Shown here: piece after piece, positions 1 to 8,321 of the stretch
How the letters are laid out: each line of letters starts with the position of its first letter
Numbering within the stretch: the first letter of the stretch is position 1
NCBI GenBank assembly: GCA_003165095.1
Contig: PLSH01000411.1
Location: 1-15,571 of the forward strand
Length of the DNA: 15,571 bases
Source of the DNA: Acidobacteriaceae bacterium
GTDB taxonomy: Bacteria > Acidobacteriota > Terriglobia > Terriglobales > Acidobacteriaceae
Direction: 5' to 3'
Program-made: the position numbers and the translations under genes
The notes under the pieces: generated by a model
Database searches by the model: none
Told to the model about the DNA's origin: nothing
The model's input: only the letters and a program-made list of their open reading frames with translations

Positions 1-388
1 TACCGACTGCTTCGATGAACCGGCCTTGTTCACCGTCAGGTCTCCGCGTCAGTGCTCGATGATGCCTACGGACATCTTTGCCGAGCGCACCACCTTTGAT
101 CCGGGCATAGATTTGCGGTGCTCGATCTTATCCTGCCTTAGGTCCAGCGGGGTATGGAAAGCTCATGGGTAGTCCGCGAGAATTTCGCCCGGATTTCGGC
201 ACCTGTCCACAGGAGACAAGTGACATTATGCGCCAGACACCACGGCGCAAAATGGGATTGTTCGAGGGAACGAACCAAATCAAGTCAGCAAGTGGGGGAT
301 AGAGCAAATATCACAATATGACACGATGCACCACCATTCGTGACAACTGTCACGAGGGGAAAATTCTCTTTGGCTTTAATGTCAGTAT
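1..388. other. Upstream region without a recognisable gene
   Basis: No reading frame here gives a protein I can recognise. One + strand frame is open from base 2 to about 163, and a few 20-55 codon frames exist (for example from an ATG at 228), but none shows a domain, a motif or convincing coding character. Composition becomes more AT-rich after about 290. A short inverted repeat (GTTCG, 6-nt spacer, CGAAC) lies at 260-275, and a far better palindrome at 338-355 is listed separately. The promoter of the hydrogenase operon should lie in this stretch, but I see no good -35/-10 pair; TTTAAT at 375-380 is the only -10-like hexamer and has no partner at normal spacing. The left part could be the 3' end of an unknown gene or mobile-element debris; the sequence alone does not decide. 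Confidence 0.5.
338..355. promoter_or_regulatory. Putative Rex operator (18-bp palindrome)
   Basis: The sequence TCGTGACA-AC-TGTCACGA has two perfect 8-bp arms around a 2-nt centre. Read as CGTGA-N6-TCACG, it has the same half-site spacing as the known Rex boxes (TGTGA-N6-TCACA) and differs at the outermost base of each half. It ends 33 nt before the first usable rex start, where a repressor of the rex-hyd operon would be expected to bind. That Rex binds here and autoregulates is an inference from symmetry, spacing and position. An alternative is an operator for another dimeric regulator or the end of a mobile element. Confidence 0.6.
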
Positions 389-1093
389 TTGGATATCGAT
401 AAAAAAATATCGCTAAGAGGCGCCGCAGAGCGTGGGCCAGTGGGGATTCCTCAGCCGAGCCTGAATCGGCTGCCTCAATACCATCACTACCTGTGTGAGC
501 TTAAAACGAAAGGAATCAACACAATATCCTGCAGCGGGATCGGGCTCGATCTGAACCTTGTGCCTGTGCAGGTCCGCAAGGATCTGCAATACACCGGGAT
601 CGTGGGCAAGCCCAAAACAGGCTATGCCGTACCTGAGTTGATTGCCGCAATCGAGACCTTCCTGGGCTGGAACAACGTGCATGAGGCATTCCTGGCCGGC
701 GCCGGCAACCTTGGTACGGCCCTGTTGGGGCACGAGCGTTTTGCCAATTTCGGCTTGCGGATTGCGGCGGCATTCGATACCGATCCGGAGAAGATCGGTC
801 AATGGGTCCACGGGAAGATGATTCTTCCTTTGGACAAACTTGCCGATCTTGCCAAGAGGATGAGCATTCATCTGGGCATCATCACGGCGCCGGCGGAATA
901 TGCCCAGTCGATTGCGCAAGAGATGGTTGCAGGTGGCATTCAAGCCATCTGGAACTTTGCCCCGCTGCGGCTCAAGATGCCGCCACACATCATCGTTCAC
1001 AACGAAGATCTTTATTCGTCGCTGGCTTCGCTCTCGTGGAAGCTGGCACAGCGATTCAATGTTTCATTCCAACCAGATGGGAGCTCGCACTAA
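389..1093 (+). CDS. rex: Rex-family redox-sensing transcriptional repressor
   Basis: Rex proteins are dimeric repressors that leave DNA when NADH binds, so they read the cytosolic NADH/NAD+ ratio. Residues 25-90 form the winged-helix domain, including the Rex-typical recognition segment VQVRKDL (61-66). The Rossmann fold starts at about 100 with GAGNLG (104-109), and D130 ends the second strand where Rex binds the adenosine ribose. The C-terminal block IWNFAPLRL (187-195) and the closing helix are also family features. The wing reads GKPKTGY instead of the commoner GKRGVGY, so this is a divergent subtype. The start is uncertain: the frame opens at 380, the first usable codon is TTG at 389 with no clear ribosome site, and GTG at 440 would give MGIPQPSLNRLPQY, closer to typical Rex N-termini. 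No in-frame ATG occurs until codon 144. As first gene of the cluster it probably controls the cluster and itself. Identity is secure; the start is not. Confidence 0.9.
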   Translation: MDIDKKISLRGAAERGPVGIPQPSLNRLPQYHHYLCELKTKGINTISCSGIGLDLNLVPVQVRKDLQYTGIVGKPKTGYAVPELIAAIETFLGWNNVHEAFLAGAGNLGTALLGHERFANFGLRIAAAFDTDPEKIGQWVHGKMILPLDKLADLAKRMSIHLGIITAPAEYAQSIAQEMVAGGIQAIWNFAPLRLKMPPHIIVHNEDLYSSLASLSWKLAQRFNVSFQPDGSSH

Positions 1094-1647
1094 TGGCCAC
1101 TGCGCACGTCGCGGTTGATCGCGCGGGGAAGTTTCGAAATGTATGCGGCATTCTTGAGCGGCACGGATACCGGCCGTCGGGATTGATCCCGATTTTGCAG
1201 GCAGTTCAACTCGAATACCAATACCTGCCTGAGGAAGTACTCACCTTTGTGGCGACGTCGCTCGACTTACCTCCAGCCCGCGTGTTTGGAGTCGCCACAT
1301 TTTACGCTCACTTCGCCCTGGAGCCGAAGGGGAAACACGTGATCCGGCTTTGCGACGGGACGGCGTGCCACGTAAAGCAATCGTTGCCGATCCTGAGCGC
1401 CATTCACGAGATGCTGGGGACGAGCGAGAAACAAAAGACGTCACTCGACGCGCTGTTCACCGTGGAGACGGTGGCGTGCCTGGGAGCCTGCGGCCTGGCG
1501 CCCGTAGTGGTGATCGACGAGCAGGTCTATGGCGGTATGTCGCCAGAGCGGGCCGTCGCCCTGGTGGACGAAATCAAGACACAGGAAAACGCCGCGGGCT
1601 CGCAAGCAGCCGCGGCGACAGTGAACGGAGAAGCTCATGCCCATTAG
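1093..1647 (+). CDS. hydC: NuoE-like [2Fe-2S] subunit of bifurcating [FeFe] hydrogenase (HydC/HndA)
   Basis: This 184-residue protein is the thioredoxin-fold [2Fe-2S] subunit that pairs with the NuoF-like subunit in soluble HydABC hydrogenases and in complex I. After a helical N-terminal half with the family segment GVATFYAHF (66-74), the cluster ligands follow as C87-x4-C92 and C129-x3-C133. The tail from about 165 is Ala-rich and without motifs. The frame is open upstream to 802, but ATG 1093 is the right start: it overlaps the rex stop by one base (TAATG) and has GGGAG at 1079-1083, nine bases away. It is also called hndA; nuoE is the complex I relative, but no other complex I genes are present and the next genes are NuoF-like and HydA. 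The role, electron transfer within the NAD(H)-binding half of the cytosolic trimer, follows from family knowledge. Confidence 0.95.
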   Translation: MATAHVAVDRAGKFRNVCGILERHGYRPSGLIPILQAVQLEYQYLPEEVLTFVATSLDLPPARVFGVATFYAHFALEPKGKHVIRLCDGTACHVKQSLPILSAIHEMLGTSEKQKTSLDALFTVETVACLGACGLAPVVVIDEQVYGGMSPERAVALVDEIKTQENAAGSQAAAATVNGEAHAH

Positions 1648-3535
1648 CGATGGCCTGGTAGTTCTGAACGCGGCTCCCAATACGCACGACGGCCAGACGA
1701 CTATGCGGCGCGTGATTCTGTGTGCCGGGACCGGGTGCATGGCGAACGGCGCAATGAAGGTTTTTGAGCGCTTCCGCAAGGAGATGGATCGAGCAGGACT
1801 GAATGTGGTTCTTGAGCTTCGGCCGGAAGCCGGGGACCGGGACCTGCGGCTGTCGAAGAGCGGCTGCCAGGGCTTTTGCCAGATGGGCCCGTTGGTTACG
1901 GTAATTCCGGATGGGATTCTTTACACCAAGGTGCGCGTGGAAGACGTGACCGAAATTGTGGACCAGACGCTGGTGAGCGGTGAAGTTGTAAGCCGGCTGC
2001 TCTACAAGGACCCCGCGACGCGCAAGGCCTGCCGAGGCCTCGAGGACAATCCCTTTTACGCCAGGCAGGACAGGCGGGTGTTGCGGGATTGCGGGTTCCT
2101 CGATCCCGAAGACATTCACGAATTCATCCTGCATGGGGGCTATTCGGCCGCGAAAAGGGCGTTTCTTGAAATGTCTCCGGAGCAAATCTGCAAGCAGATC
2201 AGCGAGTCGGGATTGCGAGGCCGCGGAGGCGGCGGGTTCCCCACGGGACGCAAGTGGGAAGCGGCCCGGGTGCAGAAGGCGACAAAGAAGTATGTCATCT
2301 GCAATGGCGACGAAGGCGATCCGGGCGCGTTCATGAACCGCTCAGTGATGGAAGGCAATCCGCACAGCGTGATTGAGGGGCTGATGGTTGCAGCCCGCGC
2401 CATCGGGGCGGACCAGACGATGGTGTATGTGCGCGCCGAGTATCCACTGGCGGTGGAGCGCATGAAGCGGGCAGTGGCCGATGCGGAGCGAGAAGGAATT
2501 CTGGGCAACGACGTGTTTGGCACCGGACTTACGTTGAAGTGCGACGTGATGGAAGGCGCCGGTGCGTTTGTGTGCGGTGAAGAGACCGCCATGATTGCCT
2601 CGATTGAAGGCCGGCGCGGAATGCCCACGCCAAAGCCGCCGTTCCCGGCGCAGAGCGGGCTCTGGGGCAAGCCGACCATCATCAACAACGTTGAAACCCT
2701 GGCCCACGTTTCGCGCATCATCAACGAGGGTCCTGAAGCCTTCCGCAGTATCGGCACCCCGGAGTCTCCGGGAACCAAGACCTTTGCACTGACCGGGCAC
2801 GTGGCCAACACCGGGCTCGTTGAAGTGCCCTTCGGAACAAAACTGCGCGAGATCGTGCTGGAAATCAGCGGTGGCATCACCGACGACAGCGGCAAGCTGA
2901 TGAAGAACGGCTTCAAGGCTGTTCAGATCGGTGGCCCGTCGGGCGGTTGCCTCACTGAAGAACACCTTGATCTGCCTCTTGCCTACGATTCGCTGCGCGC
3001 GGTGGGTGCGATGGTGGGTTCCGGCGGCCTTGTGGTCTTGAACCAACGCACCTGCATGGTAAGCATCGCGCGCTTCTTCATGGAGTTTACGCAGCGCGAG
3101 TCGTGCGGCAAGTGCGTGCTCTGCCGTGAAGGCACCAAGCAGTTGCTTGCGCTGCTCGACGACGTGATTGAAGGACGAGCCGACGCAGGCACGCTCGATC
3201 TGCTACAAAAGCTCGGCCGCGCGGTGCAGGTGGGATCGTTGTGCGGCCTAGGGAAAACCGCGCCGAACCCGGTCCTCTCAACGCTGCGCTACTTCCGCAA
3301 GGAGTACGAGGAACACATCTTCGAGAAGCGCTGCCGCACCGGGCGCTGCAAGGCGCTGCTGAAGCCGGAGATCAACGCCGAACGGTGCAAAGGATGCGGC
3401 CTGTGCATCAAATCGTGCCCCGTAGGCGCGATTACAGGCGAGAAGAAGAAGCCTCATTCCATCGACACGGAACTCTGCATCAAGTGCGGGGCGTGCGCCA
3501 AGGCCTGCAAACTGCAAGCCGTAGAGGGAGTCTAG
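1637..3535 (+). CDS. hydB: NuoF-like NAD(H)/FMN-binding subunit of bifurcating [FeFe] hydrogenase (HydB/HndC)
   Basis: This 632-residue flavin subunit exchanges electrons with NAD(H) and passes them towards HydA. Domains in order: an N-terminal thioredoxin-like [2Fe-2S] domain with C29, C34, C77 and C81; the FMN/NAD(H) domain with the glycine-rich GLRGRGGGGFPTG (192-204) and the GDEGDPGAF loop (224-232); an SLBB-like region at about 395-445; the N3-type [4Fe-4S] site C490-x2-C493-x2-C496 with C536; and two C-terminal ferredoxin clusters (C584/587/590/594 and C614/617/620/624). The extra N-terminal and C-terminal Fe-S domains separate HydB/HndC from plain NuoF and match the trimeric bifurcating type. 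ATG 1637 is supported by GGAG at 1627-1630, six bases away, and overlaps hydC by 11 nt. Whether it prefers NADH or NADPH cannot be read from the sequence. Confidence 0.95.
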   Translation: MPISDGLVVLNAAPNTHDGQTTMRRVILCAGTGCMANGAMKVFERFRKEMDRAGLNVVLELRPEAGDRDLRLSKSGCQGFCQMGPLVTVIPDGILYTKVRVEDVTEIVDQTLVSGEVVSRLLYKDPATRKACRGLEDNPFYARQDRRVLRDCGFLDPEDIHEFILHGGYSAAKRAFLEMSPEQICKQISESGLRGRGGGGFPTGRKWEAARVQKATKKYVICNGDEGDPGAFMNRSVMEGNPHSVIEGLMVAARAIGADQTMVYVRAEYPLAVERMKRAVADAEREGILGNDVFGTGLTLKCDVMEGAGAFVCGEETAMIASIEGRRGMPTPKPPFPAQSGLWGKPTIINNVETLAHVSRIINEGPEAFRSIGTPESPGTKTFALTGHVANTGLVEVPFGTKLREIVLEISGGITDDSGKLMKNGFKAVQIGGPSGGCLTEEHLDLPLAYDSLRAVGAMVGSGGLVVLNQRTCMVSIARFFMEFTQRESCGKCVLCREGTKQLLALLDDVIEGRADAGTLDLLQKLGRAVQVGSLCGLGKTAPNPVLSTLRYFRKEYEEHIFEKRCRTGRCKALLKPEINAERCKGCGLCIKSCPVGAITGEKKKPHSIDTELCIKCGACAKACKLQAVEGV

Positions 3536-3538
3536 CCA

Positions 3539-5572
3539 GTGAACAAGCTTACGCAGCCGACATTGACGATTGACGGCAAGACAGTGTTGATTGAAGGCGA
3601 ACGCAACCTGCTGGAACTGGTGCGAAAGGCGGAGATCGATCTGCCGACCTTCTGCTACCACTCTGAACTGAGCGTTTACGGTGCGTGCCGTCTCTGCCTG
3701 GTGCAGGTGGAGGGACGCGGCATCATGGGCGCATGTTCAACGCCCCCGGAGCCGGGGCTCAAAATTCTGACCACGACGCCGGAAATCCGCGAGATCCGCC
3801 GCATTGCCGTGGAATTGCTGCTGGCCAACCACGACCAGCAGTGTCCCACGTGCGCGCGGAGCTCAAACTGCCAGTTGCAGATGCTGGCGCAGCGGCTTGG
3901 CATCCGCAAGGTGCGTTTCAAGCCCGTGCACGCGCCAGTGCCGATCGATGAGTCGTCGCCGTCGCTGGTGCGCGACCCCAACAAGTGCGTTCTATGCGGC
4001 GACTGCGTGCGCATGTGCTCTGAGATCCAGGGCATCGGCGCCATCGATTTCGCGCATCGTGGCCACGATGTATGCGTGACGCCCGCATTCGGCAAGCAGT
4101 TGGGCGATGTGGAATGCGTGAATTGCGGCCAGTGCGCCAGTGTATGCCCAACCGGCGCACTGACGCCGAAGCCGGAGGTCGACGAGGTCTGGTCGCTGCT
4201 CGCCGATCCTGAGAAGACTGTTGTCGTACAGATTGCACCGGCGGTGCGCGTAGGGTTGGGCGAGTGCTTCGGGCTCAAGCCGGGAGAGATCACGACGGGC
4301 CAGATTGCCGCGGCGCTGCGGCGACTGGGATTCGACCAGATTTACGATACGTCGTTCGCCGCCGACCTGACGGTGATTGAAGAGGGCACCGAGTTCCTGA
4401 AACGCAAGCAGGAGGGCGGCAAGCTGCCGATGTTCACTTCGTGCTGCCCTGGCTGGGTGAAGTATGCCGAGCAGTATTTCCCTGAGCTGCTGCCGCATCT
4501 CTCCACGTGCCGTTCGCCGCAGGCAATGTTCGGGTCGCTCATTAAAGCAATGGCGCCGGATCAACTCAAGGTCGATCGCAAAAATGTGAAGGTTGTGGCC
4601 ATCATGCCGTGCACGGCAAAGAAATTTGAAGCGCGGCGGCCAGAGCTTGGAGCGGACGGCGATCCGGACGTGGATCATGTACTGACTACGCAGGAACTGG
4701 CCCACATGATCCAGTCGGCCGGCCTCATCTTCAACTCGCTGGAGACAGAATCATTCGACATGCCGTTCGGCTTCTACACAGGCGCCGGTGTGATCTTCGG
4801 CAACTCCGGTGGCGTGATGGAGGCTGTGCTGCGCTACGCCGGAGAGAAGTTGAAGGGCAGCAAGCTTGACCGCATCGACTTCCAGGAAGTCCGCGGCGAA
4901 TCGGGATTGCGCGAAGCCAGCGTCACAGTCGATGGCACGGAACTGAAGCTCGCCGTCGTTCACGGACTCAGAAACGCGCGGGTGGTTGCGGAGCAGGTGC
5001 GGGCGGGCAAGAGCCATTACGACTTGATTGAAGTGATGGCGTGCCCCGGCGGATGTGTGGGCGGCGCCGGCCAGCCAGTGAACCAATCACGCAATGTGCG
5101 CGCTCTCAGGACCAAGGGTCTTTACGAAGCCGACAAGATGCTGCAACTGCACAAGTCGCAGGACAACGTCGTCGTGACCGAATGTTACGCAAAGTTTCTG
5201 GGCGATATCGGCGGCGAGAAGGCGCATCACCTGCTGCACACGACCTTCCAGAGCAGACATCGCATTCTGGACGAGGTTCTGCCTCTCATGCAGGCGCATG
5301 GAAGCAGAAAAACAAAGGTAAGCGTATGCCTGGGGACCAATTGCTACCTGAAGGGTTCGCAGGAAGTGCTGAGCACCCTGCTATCTCACGTTCAGGCGAC
5401 GGGACTGGAGAACCAGATCGATGTGCGGGCGGCCTTCTGCATGGAGGAGTGCGAGTGCGGCCCCAACGCAATCGTTGACGGCGAGCACATTCATGAATGC
5501 CTTGCGGCTAACGTGATTGAGATTCTGGAAAACCGTATCGAAGGCGAAGACAACCGCGAAAAGCAACGGTGA
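3539..5572 (+). CDS. hydA: Catalytic [FeFe]-hydrogenase subunit HydA (group A3-like)
   Basis: This 677-residue subunit carries the H-cluster and interconverts protons and H2 in the cytosol. Domains: plant-type [2Fe-2S] (C39, C50, C53, C66); His-ligated [4Fe-4S] (H98, C102, C105, C111); two [4Fe-4S] sites (C150/153/156/160 and C193/196/199/203); the H-cluster domain (about 225-570); and a C-terminal thioredoxin-like [2Fe-2S] domain (C597, C602, C634, C638). H-cluster motifs are intact: L1 TSCCPGW (300-306), L2 MPCTAKKFE (356-364) and L3 MACPGGCVGGAGQP (500-513), giving ligands C303, C358, C502 and C506. The proton path of Clostridium CpI is present: C302, E282, E285 and S322 align without gaps. 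This predicts an active enzyme. The start is GTG 3539, three bases after hydB, with GGGAG about ten bases upstream. The C-terminal [2Fe-2S] domain, as in Thermotoga HydA, supports the bifurcating HydABC assignment. Direction in vivo (H2 production or uptake) is not visible. Confidence 0.97.
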   Translation: MNKLTQPTLTIDGKTVLIEGERNLLELVRKAEIDLPTFCYHSELSVYGACRLCLVQVEGRGIMGACSTPPEPGLKILTTTPEIREIRRIAVELLLANHDQQCPTCARSSNCQLQMLAQRLGIRKVRFKPVHAPVPIDESSPSLVRDPNKCVLCGDCVRMCSEIQGIGAIDFAHRGHDVCVTPAFGKQLGDVECVNCGQCASVCPTGALTPKPEVDEVWSLLADPEKTVVVQIAPAVRVGLGECFGLKPGEITTGQIAAALRRLGFDQIYDTSFAADLTVIEEGTEFLKRKQEGGKLPMFTSCCPGWVKYAEQYFPELLPHLSTCRSPQAMFGSLIKAMAPDQLKVDRKNVKVVAIMPCTAKKFEARRPELGADGDPDVDHVLTTQELAHMIQSAGLIFNSLETESFDMPFGFYTGAGVIFGNSGGVMEAVLRYAGEKLKGSKLDRIDFQEVRGESGLREASVTVDGTELKLAVVHGLRNARVVAEQVRAGKSHYDLIEVMACPGGCVGGAGQPVNQSRNVRALRTKGLYEADKMLQLHKSQDNVVVTECYAKFLGDIGGEKAHHLLHTTFQSRHRILDEVLPLMQAHGSRKTKVSVCLGTNCYLKGSQEVLSTLLSHVQATGLENQIDVRAAFCMEECECGPNAIVDGEHIHECLAANVIEILENRIEGEDNREKQR

Positions 5573-7002
5573 ATTCACCAGAGCACTATGAGGAGAACGT
5601 AGTGATTGCTGCAGAACGTGCGGACTTTATCGAACCAGGAGAGATCGAGGCATTACTGAAAGAACGGGCGCGGCCCACCCGGACGCGCGTGCGCGAGCTG
5701 CTGGCCAAGGCGCGGGAGATGCATGGCCTCTCGATGGAGGAGGTGGCCTGCCTGACTTTTGTCGAGGATCCCGAACTGCTGGCCGAACTCTTCTCGACCG
5801 CCAAGGGCATCAAGGAAGAGATTTACGGTTCGCGGCTGGTGTTTTTTGCTCCACTCTATATTTCGAATCGTTGCGCGAACGAGTGCGCCTATTGCGCCTT
5901 CCGCGCCACCAACGCCGAGGTTAAACGACGCACGCTCACGCAGGAGGAGATCGCCGAAGAAACGCGGATTCTGATCCGTCAGGGTCACAAACGCGTACTG
6001 GTAGTCGCCGGCGAGGCGCTGCCACCGTCGGGCTTCGAGTACATCACCGATTCCATTGCGACAATTTACGCAACGCGGGTCGGGCCGGGCGAAATTCGAC
6101 GCGTGAATGTCAATCTGGCGCCGCAGAACGTCGAGCGATTCAAGTTGCTTAAGGAAGCGGGCATCGGGACTTTTCAGCTCTTCCAGGAGACGTATCACCG
6201 GCCGACGTATGCGTCGGTTCACCTGAAGGGAAAGAAGCGGGACTACGACTGGCGCGCAACGGCCTTCGATCGCGCCATGGAAGCGGGAATCGACGACGTC
6301 GGCATGGGGCTTCTCTTCGGGCTCTACGACTGGCGCTTTGAAGCGCTGTCAATGATGCAGCACATCCGTCACCTTGAAGAGACCTTCGGTGTCGGTCCGC
6401 ACACGCTCAGTTTTCCGCGCATCGAGCCGGCGGTGGGTTCAACGCTCGCTTCGGCTCCTCCATATGCGGTGAGCGATGCGGACTTTATCAAGCTGATCGC
6501 GATCATGCGCCTTGCGGTGCCGTACACGGGCATGATCATGTCGACGCGCGAAGCCGCGGAGGTCCGGCGGCAGACGTTTGCGGTCGGCATTTCGCAGATT
6601 TCGGCGGGCAGCCGCACCGACCCCGGCGGATACAAAGATGGCGAAGGCGATCCCAATGGGAGCCAATTCCAGCTAGGCGATCATCGCTCGGTGGAAGAGG
6701 TGGTTGCCGACGTGGTTTCGCTCGGCTACACGCCCTCATTCTGCACCGCCTGCTATCGCCTGGGGCGCACGGGTCAAGACTTCATGGACCTGGCCAAACC
6801 GGGCGAGATCAAGTACCACTGCCAGCCGAATGCCCTCTCGACGTTTCTCGAGTATCTGTGCGACTACGCCGGGCCGGTTGCGAAATCGGCCGGCGAAAAA
6901 TTGATCTCAATCGAGCTGCAACATATGGATGGCCAGCAAACCGCTTGCACCTTGCCGATGCTCAATCAAGTTCGGCGGGGCGAGCGCGACGTTTTTGTCT
7001 AG
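5569..7002 (+). CDS. hydG: [FeFe]-hydrogenase maturase HydG (radical SAM tyrosine lyase)
   Basis: HydG cleaves tyrosine with SAM chemistry to yield CO and cyanide on iron, the diatomic ligands of the H-cluster, in the cytosol. The 477-residue frame has the radical-SAM site C102-x3-C106-x2-C109 (SNRCANECAYC) and, at the other end, C392-x2-C395-x22-C418. This second site binds the auxiliary cluster that carries the dangler iron and separates true HydG from the related thiazole enzyme ThiH. Conserved blocks include GIDDVGMGLLFG (240-251) and GISQISAGSRT (340-350). The GTG at 5569 overlaps the hydA stop (GTGA) but has no good ribosome site. GTG at 5602 has GAGGAG at 5590-5595, six bases away, and would give 466 residues, so that later start may be the real one. 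It lies directly after hydA, ahead of hydF and hydE. It appears complete and functional. Confidence 0.95.
   Translation: MNSPEHYEENVVIAAERADFIEPGEIEALLKERARPTRTRVRELLAKAREMHGLSMEEVACLTFVEDPELLAELFSTAKGIKEEIYGSRLVFFAPLYISNRCANECAYCAFRATNAEVKRRTLTQEEIAEETRILIRQGHKRVLVVAGEALPPSGFEYITDSIATIYATRVGPGEIRRVNVNLAPQNVERFKLLKEAGIGTFQLFQETYHRPTYASVHLKGKKRDYDWRATAFDRAMEAGIDDVGMGLLFGLYDWRFEALSMMQHIRHLEETFGVGPHTLSFPRIEPAVGSTLASAPPYAVSDADFIKLIAIMRLAVPYTGMIMSTREAAEVRRQTFAVGISQISAGSRTDPGGYKDGEGDPNGSQFQLGDHRSVEEVVADVVSLGYTPSFCTACYRLGRTGQDFMDLAKPGEIKYHCQPNALSTFLEYLCDYAGPVAKSAGEKLISIELQHMDGQQTACTLPMLNQVRRGERDVFV
5590..5595 (+). promoter_or_regulatory. Ribosome binding site favouring a later hydG start
   Basis: GAGGAG at 5590-5595 is a strong Shine-Dalgarno match placed six bases before GTG 5602, codon 12 of the longer hydG frame. 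The GTG at 5569 has no comparable site and would depend on coupling to hydA. The residues between the two starts carry no family motif, so the shorter protein would lose nothing recognisable. Confidence 0.5.
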
Positions 7003-7017
7003 AAAAAAGGAGAGAGA

Positions 7018-8319
7018 ATGCAACGCGCAACATCGAAGGGGTTCCGGCTGCACATTGGGTTCTTTGGCCGCAGAAATGTGGGCAAATCGAGTTTGCTGAA
7101 TGCGATCACAAAGCAGACGGTTTCGATCGTCTCCGATGTCCCGGGCACAACCACCGATCCGGTGGAAAAGCCGATGGAGCTCGAACCCATCGGCCCGGTG
7201 GTCTTTGTGGATACCGCGGGCGTTGACGACGTAGGCGCGTTGGGAGCGCAGCGGATCGAAAAGACACGCCAGGCCATTGCCCGCGCCGACATCGGCGTGA
7301 TGGTAACTGAAGCCGGAGTGTGGGGTGAGTTCGAAGAGAACCTGCTTGCCGAGTTGCGCGCTCACAACATTCCCGTGGCGGTCGCCTTGAACAAGGCGGA
7401 TTTGCGCCAGCCCACAACCGAACAGATCGCGCGCTTCCGGCAGGAGAAGCTTGCTTCAGTTCTCCTTTCTGCAACCACCGGCGAAGGCATCGACGCTTTC
7501 CGCGAATTGCTGTGGCAAATCGCGCCGGCTGACGCAGCCGAATCGCCCACGATCGTTCGCGACCTGGTCTTGCCTGGAGAGACTGCCGTTTTCGTGATGC
7601 CCATCGACAAGGAAGCACCCAAAGGGCGCATCAAGAATCTCCAGGTGCAGGCCATCCGCGATCTGCTCGACGGCGAATCGTCGTGCGTCGTGGTGAAGGA
7701 AGCGGGATTGAAGAAAGCCCTCGACAACATGAAGACGCCGCCGAGCCTGGTGGTGACAGACGCGCAGGTCTTCGACAAAGTTGCGAAACTTACTCCGGAA
7801 ACGATTCCTTTGACGGCGTTCTCGATTCTGCTTTCGCGGCTGAAGGGAGACCTGGTCGCGCAGACGCAGGCGGCACTCACCGTCGAAGAGCTTCGTCCCG
7901 GCGACAGAATCCTGATCGCGGAGACTTGCACGCACCACCCGATTGAAGAGGACATCGGGCGCGTGAAGATTCCGCGCTGGCTCGAGAAGCATGTAGGCGG
8001 CAAGCTTGAATTTACGCACGTGAAAGGCCGCGATTTTCCTGAGGACCTCTCGCCCTACAAACTGGTGATTCACTGTGGCGCATGCATGTGGAACCGGCAG
8101 GAGATGATGAGTCGCATTCGCGAGTGCCAGAGGCAGCATGCGCCCATCACAAATTACGGGCTGGTGATCGCCATGGCGCAGGGAATCCTGGAGCGGGCTC
8201 TTGCGCCGTTTCCTGAAGCCCTTGCCGCGTTTCATGAAGCACGGACGGCGAAGTCGGCGTGCGTGACGTTGGATCTCACGCCTCATGCAGCCGAGGTGAA
8301 CGCAGTGTTGGTGAATTAA
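7018..8319 (+). CDS. hydF: [FeFe]-hydrogenase maturation GTPase HydF
   Basis: HydF is the scaffold on which the 2Fe subcluster made by HydE and HydG is completed before transfer to apo-HydA. The 433-residue protein has a Ras-like GTPase domain (about 10-170): P-loop GRRNVGKSS (17-25), DTAG (65-68), NKAD (125-128) and SAT (151-153). A middle dimerisation region (about 180-270) follows, then the cluster-binding domain with C304-x-H306 and H352-C353-x2-C356, the CxH...HCxxC signature of HydF. ATG 7018 is well supported by AAGGAG at 7007-7012, five bases away. The 15-nt gap after hydG is the largest inside the operon. All key residues are present, so it should be functional, and it would serve HydA and possibly HydS. 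Confidence 0.95.
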   Translation: MQRATSKGFRLHIGFFGRRNVGKSSLLNAITKQTVSIVSDVPGTTTDPVEKPMELEPIGPVVFVDTAGVDDVGALGAQRIEKTRQAIARADIGVMVTEAGVWGEFEENLLAELRAHNIPVAVALNKADLRQPTTEQIARFRQEKLASVLLSATTGEGIDAFRELLWQIAPADAAESPTIVRDLVLPGETAVFVMPIDKEAPKGRIKNLQVQAIRDLLDGESSCVVVKEAGLKKALDNMKTPPSLVVTDAQVFDKVAKLTPETIPLTAFSILLSRLKGDLVAQTQAALTVEELRPGDRILIAETCTHHPIEEDIGRVKIPRWLEKHVGGKLEFTHVKGRDFPEDLSPYKLVIHCGACMWNRQEMMSRIRECQRQHAPITNYGLVIAMAQGILERALAPFPEALAAFHEARTAKSACVTLDLTPHAAEVNAVLVN

Positions 8320-8321
8320 CC

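Noticed and set aside
260..275. GTTCG-N6-CGAAC inverted repeat as a LexA-like box
   Set aside because: The arms are short and the spacing and orientation do not match LexA boxes known to me; likely chance.
228..302. A 24-codon frame beginning ATG 228 with AGGAG at 211-215
   Set aside because: Spacing of 12 nt is too long, the peptide has no recognisable feature, and a competing frame overlaps it.
802..1092. Upstream extension of the hydC frame from ATG 802
   Set aside because: It overlaps rex coding sequence almost completely and adds about 97 residues unlike any NuoE N-terminus; ATG 1093 has a ribosome site and couples to the rex stop.
1574..2185. Long open frames on the minus strand opposite hydB and other hyd genes (also 3992-4705, 7456-8382, 11775-12614, 13769-14617, 14702-15565)
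   Set aside because: They lie opposite genes with clear motifs, have no domains of their own, and are expected by chance in GC-rich coding DNA.
1093..3535. hydC and hydB as part of respiratory complex I (nuoE, nuoF)
   Set aside because: HydB has extra N-terminal [2Fe-2S] and C-terminal ferredoxin domains, no other nuo genes are present, and hydA follows directly.
8259..8321. Upstream extension of the hydE frame from ATG 8259
   Set aside because: The 21 extra codons lie within the end of hydF and do not resemble HydE; GTG 8322 directly after the hydF stop fits the family.
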